DNA of 64,000 nt from Sclerotinia nivalis (lineage: Eukaryota; Ascomycota; Leotiomycetes; Helotiales; Sclerotiniaceae): positions 1,488,001-1,552,000 of the forward strand of contig JAPEIS010000006.1 in NCBI GenBank assembly GCA_029531795.1, given 5' to 3'. Position numbers and translations under genes: made by a program. The notes beneath the pieces are model-generated. The model ran no database searches and was not told the DNA's origin. It worked only from the letters and a program-made list of their open reading frames with translations. Shown in pieces: positions 58,701-64,000 of the stretch (position 1 is its first letter; each line of letters opens with the position of its first letter).

Positions 58701-59441
58701 TCACAAAGCACTAAACACATACTGCGGTTCCGGCGCCAGGTTCTTTTCCAAATCTTTCCATTCTTCACTTGGATTCTCTACTTTCGTATCGATGATCAAT
58801 TTCTCATACAGGAATTTTCCGGAAGCACTGGCTTCAACGAATGAATCAACTCTCATCTCGTCGGCTTTTTGGATTCCTCATGTCATAAGTAGGGATCCTA
58901 CTCCATGACGTCGCTATGAGGGGACTGTGAATGAGATATTGAGATCTATTTTGTAGATTTCTTAGTCTCTAGTATCTTTTCAACGAGGAAATTCAGAACT
59001 CGAAATGAAAATAAGATACATACAGACATGAGGACGATTATAATCCCTCTCCTTATGAGCCTCGACCTGCCGCAAATAATTACTCGCATACATCCTCCCC
59101 TCGCCCTCAGGCCACCACACCGCCACAATCGGTTCTTTCACTTCCCCCGTATACGGACTCTCCTTATAGAGAAGCCAATTTGCAGCACCGATTATTCTCC
59201 CAGTATCGGTGTCGATGGCTTGGATCCAGTGACTGTGAGGATTCATTTGATGCAGTGCTCGGATTCCGGCTGCGGAGGCGGAGATCTATTCGGCGCGTTC
59301 GATGGCTGTGTTTCCTTTTAAGTAGAAGACGATACGCAGGAAGGAGGCCAGGGAGTTCTCGAAGGCTTCCCAGCAGACGGGCATCATTTCGTCGAAGTCG
59401 CTGTCTTTTTCCATGATGTGGGTTTGGATATTTGGAGACAT
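58701..59441 (-). pseudogene. GNAT-family N-acetyltransferase pseudogene
   Basis: Reading from the ATG at 59441 gives a typical fungal GNAT N-terminus (MSPNIQTHIMEKDSDFDEMM, FENSLASFLRIVFYLKG), then SASAAGIRALHQMN, SHWIQAIDTDTGRIIGAANW and VEAHKERDYNRPH. After an intron near 58930-59025 comes the acetyl-CoA loop RRHGVGSLLM and the tail KADEMRVDSFVEASASGKFL, ending at 58701. This frame is cut by TAG at 59288-59286, TAG at 58916-58914 and TGA at 58880-58878. The first and last lie inside conserved exon sequence and cannot be spliced out in frame. A CAG-to-TAG and a TGG-to-TGA change would explain two of them. The gene is therefore probably dead, unless the assembly is wrong. Confidence 0.72.
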
Positions 59442-59867
59442 TTTGTGGTTTTTTGCACTTGGCGTAATTAGTAGCTCAGTTACTTTTTTCTTGGTTTGGA
59501 ATACAGAAAGATAAATCGATTTTTACTTCAAATTTGAGATGTGGATATTTTGTGACTATATATTGACTTCAAAATAGTTCTACATGGCGGCATCTTCTTT
59601 ATATCATTTGCGTTGATTGCTGGCTGACCAGTGACGCGTAATCTATACGAGACTCTGGCAAAGAATCACTTACCAGCAAACTTACCAACAGTTGGTATAA
59701 AATTTTGGGAGCTGATGATATCGTGATACGAGTAGATCCTCATTCTTTAGCAACCTACCCTGGCACGTGCCCTATGCGGCCGAGGTCTATCGAGTACAGA
59801 ATTTACTATAGAACTACAGGTTGACACCGTTTATATTCTTAGCCCTCCAGAATATTTCGGAAAAACT

Positions 59868-60041
59868 TCAACTAGGAATAATACCTTTACTTCTATTTCC
59901 GCATAAAGCAAAATCATTAAAAGGAATGTATCCCTCTGAAAGGTCCACTGACGATATACCAATGATCCCCGTTATCAATCCAACACCAACTGTTACAATT
60001 ACACCAACAATATACCATTGAATCTTTCGATTCTTACCCAT
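59868..60041 (-). CDS. Small single-helix membrane protein candidate
   Basis: 57-residue frame from an ATG at 60041. It has a basic start (MGKNRKIQWY) and one strong hydrophobic helix (IVGVIVTVGVGLITGIIGI, residues 11-29) followed by a short polar tail. It has the look of a small tail or signal-anchor protein and lies between decayed genes. It may be an exon of a lost gene or chance; there is no homology evidence. Confidence 0.3.
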   Translation of the reverse strand: MGKNRKIQWYIVGVIVTVGVGLITGIIGISSVDLSEGYIPFNDFALCGNRSKGIIPS

Positions 60042-61187
60042 AACTGACGAAGAAAGAATTTCAAATACATTCTTTTGGGTTCTTTATCCGTTTGTGCATT
60101 AATTGGATGTTGGTATTTTGTTGGTATTTTGTTGGTGATGAATAAATAGATGGATGTGATTGTCATTGAGGGCAGGTGAATTCAAGGCAGAATTAATGCA
60201 GATTTTGAGATGGTTTGAGTTCGAAGTATCTCGTGCGGTAGGGGATGAGTATTGAGTTATTTTTACAGGATAAGGTATTGTGTATTCTCTTCGGTTGAAT
60301 CATGAATTTTTGTTGAGATGGCCATAGTCTGTTTGTTCTTCTTTAAGATCGTAGCAGTGCTTCTAGATCTCTCTGTATACGATGAGATCTTTCAAGGCTC
60401 CTTATCGTGATGTCTGTCTGGGCCTCTCCGGTTGAGCTTAAATCGCAACCGGAGCAGCACGTTGATGCTTCACCGGGCTCTGCTCAAGATCATCTGACCA
60501 GCTGCAAAAAGTCAAGATTATTGCCAATGAACTACAAATTTATAGGAAATGGATGGAATTTTTGACTCGGTTTTCCAGGGACTTTTGGGACAAGTATATG
60601 ATTCAACAAAGCTCTCCAGCTTCAACGCAACCCAGGCATCTCATTCCGCCGATGATAGTTGGAGGCATGATAGTTGAAGGCATGATAGTTGAAGGCATGA
60701 TAGTTGAAGGCATGATAGTTGAAGGCATGATAGTTGAAGGCATGATAGTTGAAGGCATGATAGTTAAAGGCATGATTGTTTAGCACCTTTGTTTCTATAT
60801 GGCCGGACCATCGAAAATGGAGTTGACTGGATTGACCCGTGATTACTACTAAGTCTATTCACACAAATCTAATATTGAAAGGTATTGATTGATTCGAAGA
60901 AGTCGTTCGATATGATGCTAGCATTCTTCATTCGATTCTTGTATTGAGTTGGGATTATTAGGACATATAATTTGTTATTCTCTTTTTCAATAGAAAATCA
61001 ACGCTTACTCCGAGTGGAAGTGAAATATCAACTCTCCAAGCCTCTCAAGTATCTCTGAACCCAACGACAAAACACTATACCGATCTCATCCACTAATTGA
61101 CCGGTATAAGCCACTACATCCATAAAGACAACATACAGGGGCGCAAAATCATGTTCTCGAACATCATTTTGAACCAGCTCAGTACAA
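60042..61187. other. Intergenic, with a 15-bp minisatellite
   Basis: 1.1 kb without a supported gene. The only feature is the 15-bp repeat near 60.7 kb. The stretch ends at the 3' end of the minus-strand Cys-rich gene. Confidence 0.5.
60649..60780 (+). repeat. 15-bp minisatellite, in-frame GMIVE pentapeptide
   Basis: Nine units of GGCATGATAGTTGAA; the first is degenerate and the last two carry single changes. The unit length is a multiple of three. The 76-codon frame from an ATG at 60553 reads through it as GMIVG, six GMIVE, GMIVK and GMIV before a stop. Nothing else supports translation of that frame. Confidence 0.9.
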
Positions 61188-61805
61188 TTACCAAATATTA
61201 TTCCTCTCTACCGCAAGCTCCCTATCATCACGCCCATAATACAACTCCAACTGATAATGCCAATCACAGAACGGCAGTTTCATCCCCAGCGTCTCATAAT
61301 CAAGAAGTCCCAGACACCCCTCACCAAAACACCAATTACTGTCGGCCCAACGAATTTCAAATGTGGATATACCCCAACAAACATACGGGTCCCGTTGCTC
61401 AATTTTATAATTGGCGCAGGCGGTTTTATGATTAAGAATGCAAAGCCCCTTATATGCAACATCTGGTTCTCCCAATTTACGTCTTTCGAAACACTTTTCT
61501 TGGACAATTGCTTTATAGACGAATTCATGTTTATTCGGTGCTAGAAGAATACGACCTGGAGATGAGGTGTATCGAGACGATAACGTTGTGGTGTAGACGC
61601 GACGTTCTGCTTCGAGTTCTGGTGGTCGATGGAAGTACTGGGGGTGCTTGGGAGGTTGGCCTGTTTGGAGAAATGATGGAAATGCCTATGGTTTCACAAT
61701 AGGGGGATCTATACGTTGAATCAAGGAGGACCTGGTGAAGTCTTCATGTGACTTGAGGGTGCGGTCATTATGTTGACTATAGCGTTGACGGTTACGTCCG
61801 GACAT
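61188..61805 (-). CDS. Cys-rich protein of unnamed family, paralogue of the gene at 63.0 kb
   Basis: 187 residues from exons 61805-61715 and 61660-61188. The 54-bp intron (GTATAG ... CTCCAAACAG) removes an in-frame TAG. The spliced protein starts MSGRNRQRYSQHND and continues RRVYTTTLSSRYTSSPGR. The core aligns without gaps with the 63.0-kb protein: Y-x2-I-x2-E-x-C, 14 residues, G-L-C-x3-H-x3-C, x2-Y-K-x-E-Q-x2-P-x2-C, then F-E-I and C-x-G-E-x-C. The Cys/His spacing suggests metal binding or disulfides. There is no signal peptide. I know no named family with this pattern. The two genes are divergent, with 1.2 kb between their starts. Confidence 0.68.
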
Positions 61806-63031
61806 ATTGCTTGTAGGGCCGATGGTAAATATAGGAATGAGCTGGTACGATTTTAAGTCTGAGATAAAGTCGTCGTCCTAGTCTTCCTCTTCCAGAACAT
61901 CCTTGCACATATGATGCCATAAAGTGGGCGTGCGCACAATCGGACGAGGAGAGTGAACATAAAGGATTTCCGTCATTTTTCATGCAAATCGATGCGCGAA
62001 TTTCACAACAAAGCAATCAAACTTGTATGAATGTTGCAAGGAACCTAAGATTATTGTTGTTGAGGAGAGAAAAGGGTTTTGTTACGGAGCGCATTGTCCG
62101 GGTTTTGAGGAGTTGGGTGGGAAGGATAGACCAGTTCCAAGTCCGCCCTATCGGTTCGATATGTGATTTTGCCTTGGGGTTTTGCCGGAAAAGTTGTTTC
62201 CAGAAATAATGGAAGAGAGATTGGGAGAATGGTTCCCGCAAGATGGGAGAAGTAGAGATGAGTGAGCAATGGTCATTGGGTATGCGGGCCTGAGATTTTG
62301 ATGATAGGTTTAGATAGTGTGGAAGGTAAGAGACATGGTAATACTGGGAGTACCGGGTGAGCGGCAATTGATATATGAACTTGACGGAGGGCAAGTTGGA
62401 GATGGACACAATGTACAAATTCAACAGCCTAGATGCCAAGTACTGTGGAAGAAATAGGTCCGCAACCGTAGAATTAAGCGCCTGCCTTTATACTTTGTGG
62501 ATATGATGATTGTATATCAATGAGTTAATGTATGCATTGCATGATGTGGTGTTGTGTTAAATGGATGTGGTGCACGGCACGAATGATCGACTTTGCTCGA
62601 GAAACTTTCTCGAATATTGAAATGAAGTGTATTTCAAACTTTGATATTTCATATCGAATCCAAAATATACTGAGAGCCTGCGATTCTTTTCTTCAAAATT
62701 AAGTCAAATGAGAAAGAGCGAAGTAATTACACATAAGTAATCTAGATTTAAAGAAGGAGTGAACAGTATTAGCGTCATAACGAATAGATTGTTTTCCATA
62801 GATAAATACATTCTATAAAAAAAACGAAACTTCTGGTACTCATATACAATAATATTTTTGAGTATTCTCTTGCTGTCTTTTTCTCTTTAATCACTTTCTT
62901 ATCCAAAGTATAACTAAAGCGAATGATTCCTAAGATAAAAGCAGCTGTTCATTATCGCACTTGGTCCCATAGTAGGTAGCGTACTACCAAACAACCTGCG
63001 AGTACTTCTGCCAATACCTCCCGAAAAGAAT
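61806..63031. promoter_or_regulatory. Divergent intergenic region between the Cys-rich paralogues
   Basis: 1.2 kb separating the start codons of the two paralogous genes, so it should hold both promoters. A minus-strand frame of 140 codons at 62017-62439 has no ATG near its start and no recognisable content. From about 62600 the DNA becomes AT-rich. Confidence 0.5.
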
Positions 63032-63727
63032 ATGCCGGAGCCTAACAATCAACAATATGATCAAGATCATAATTATATATTCAACCCCCATGGCCATGAC
63101 GAGGGAACATCTTGTCTTTGGGAAACGACGGAGAGTTATCAAAGAGAATGGTCATTCCCAGCATTCTCCCGAGCCAGTCAATCTGTTCCAGACGCCTTCC
63201 CTCCACATGAACATGGAGAGCAATGCATCTACGAAATAATAGCTTGGGAGGACTGTTCTTGGAAACCTCCAACGGAAAATCCAAATGATGAGCATAACGG
63301 GTTTTGCGTCGTTGGGCATATAAGGCCTTGTAAATATTGGAAGCCTGAGCAATTGGGACCACGTACTTGTTGTGACTTTGGAATGATATTTGAGTTGAAG
63401 GAGCCAGTTAGGAAGGGGGTTTGTCTTGGAGAGAATTGTCCGGGGGGTGAGGGGAGAAAGAGCTTCCCCTTTATTGATTACCATACTTGGTTTTATCATG
63501 GGCATTGTCCTGTGGAGTTACAAAACGAAAATGAACGGCTTCATTTATTGAAAGCAGAGAGAGCGGTGGGGAAGGATGTGCGTTTCCAATGGAAGAATGC
63601 AGATGGACCCGGCTATGAATCTTTTGAGAATGAGAGGGTACAATATAAATTTGGGTGGAACGGACGTAACATAGTCCCTAAGCCTGTTAAGAGCTATGTG
63701 CCGAATGACAGTCCATGGTCATGGTGA
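63032..63727 (+). CDS. Cys-rich protein of unnamed family, paralogue of the gene at 61.2-61.8 kb
   Basis: 231 residues, single exon, beginning MPEPNNQQYDQDHNYIF. Ten cysteines and many tryptophans. The core reads CIYEIIAWEDC, then GFCVVGHIRPCKYWKPEQ, GPRTCCDFGMIFELKE and GVCLGENCPGG. It lines up with the minus-strand gene at 61.2 kb with identical spacing through the first five conserved Cys/His positions. The C-terminal part has DYHTWFYHGHCPVELQNENE and KDVRFQWKN. No signal peptide or membrane helix; probably cytosolic or nuclear. It resembles the style of fungal hypothetical proteins with Cys-knuckle repeats, but I cannot assign a function. Confidence 0.78.
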   Translation: MPEPNNQQYDQDHNYIFNPHGHDEGTSCLWETTESYQREWSFPAFSRASQSVPDAFPPHEHGEQCIYEIIAWEDCSWKPPTENPNDEHNGFCVVGHIRPCKYWKPEQLGPRTCCDFGMIFELKEPVRKGVCLGENCPGGEGRKSFPFIDYHTWFYHGHCPVELQNENERLHLLKAERAVGKDVRFQWKNADGPGYESFENERVQYKFGWNGRNIVPKPVKSYVPNDSPWSW

Positions 63728-64000
63728 TTTTGAAGAGCTGGATCAAAACCGAATGGGGAATTATGGGCATGAACTTCTGTTTAGACTCTTCGCGGATGTC
63801 GTGATTGCATGATGAGCAGGTGGATGGATGCGATTTACGATGTTGTATAGATGAGTTCAGAAATACGAATGTTATGTTCGTGGGAGTCCGGAAGTATGGG
63901 AATGTATAGAGGGTTTGAGTTTTGAGATCGAGCGTGCATTGGGATATTGCAGTTGGCATTCTTCAGACAATTGAATAACCCGCAAAAATGCATGGAGTTT

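Noticed and set aside
61686..61688. In-frame TAG suggesting that the Cys-rich gene at 61.2-61.8 kb is a pseudogene
   Set aside because: A 54-bp intron with good borders removes it while keeping the frame, and the paralogue at 63.0 kb is intact.
62017..62439. 140-codon minus-strand frame between the Cys-rich paralogues
   Set aside because: It lacks an ATG near its start and has no recognisable domain; probably chance.

Overview
The window looks like nuclear DNA of a filamentous ascomycete (Pezizomycotina). Most introns are 45-100 bp with GTANGT-type donors. The gene set includes a highly reducing polyketide synthase, a Zn2Cys6 regulator, fungal SET2, RAD23 and GABA transaminase. Intergenic DNA is long, AT-rich and full of microsatellites, including many TACCTAGGTAGG-type runs. 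I suspect a Leotiomycete of the Botrytis/Sclerotinia type, but that is an inference from general character, not a match. No tRNA, rRNA, CRISPR array or autonomous transposon was recognised.

Left part (1-19.4 kb): a probable secondary-metabolite gene cluster. A highly reducing PKS (minus strand) runs off the left edge after its KS, AT, DH and methyltransferase regions. It shares a 0.7 kb divergent promoter with a SAM-dependent methyltransferase. Next come a small cytosolic alpha/beta hydrolase, a seven-helix fungal rhodopsin-fold membrane protein, a secreted alpha/beta hydrolase and a five-exon Zn2Cys6 regulator. The regulator is the obvious candidate for pathway control. Copies of a small terminal-inverted-repeat element (MITE-like) lie in and around the regulator, one of them wholly inside one of its introns.

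Middle part (19.8-33.1 kb): conserved housekeeping genes. These are an AhpD-like conserved protein, SET2 histone H3K36 methyltransferase, an AT-hook protein and mitochondrial-type GABA transaminase. They suggest that the cluster ends near 19.5 kb.

Right part (33-64 kb): genes are sparse and separated by long low-complexity intergenic DNA. They are an APH-like phosphotransferase with a changed catalytic loop, a tiny two-exon gene, a four-helix membrane protein with a long disordered tail, RAD23 (seven exons), a large RGG/coiled-coil nuclear protein and a GNAT acetyltransferase pseudogene with several nonsense codons. A divergent pair of Cys-rich genes at 61.2-61.8 kb and 63.0-63.7 kb are paralogues of each other and belong to no family I recognise.

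The observations most worth following are the cysteine-rich paralogue pair, the MITE family embedded in the cluster regulator, and the cluster itself. All splice models were made by eye from GT/AG sites and reading-frame continuity.
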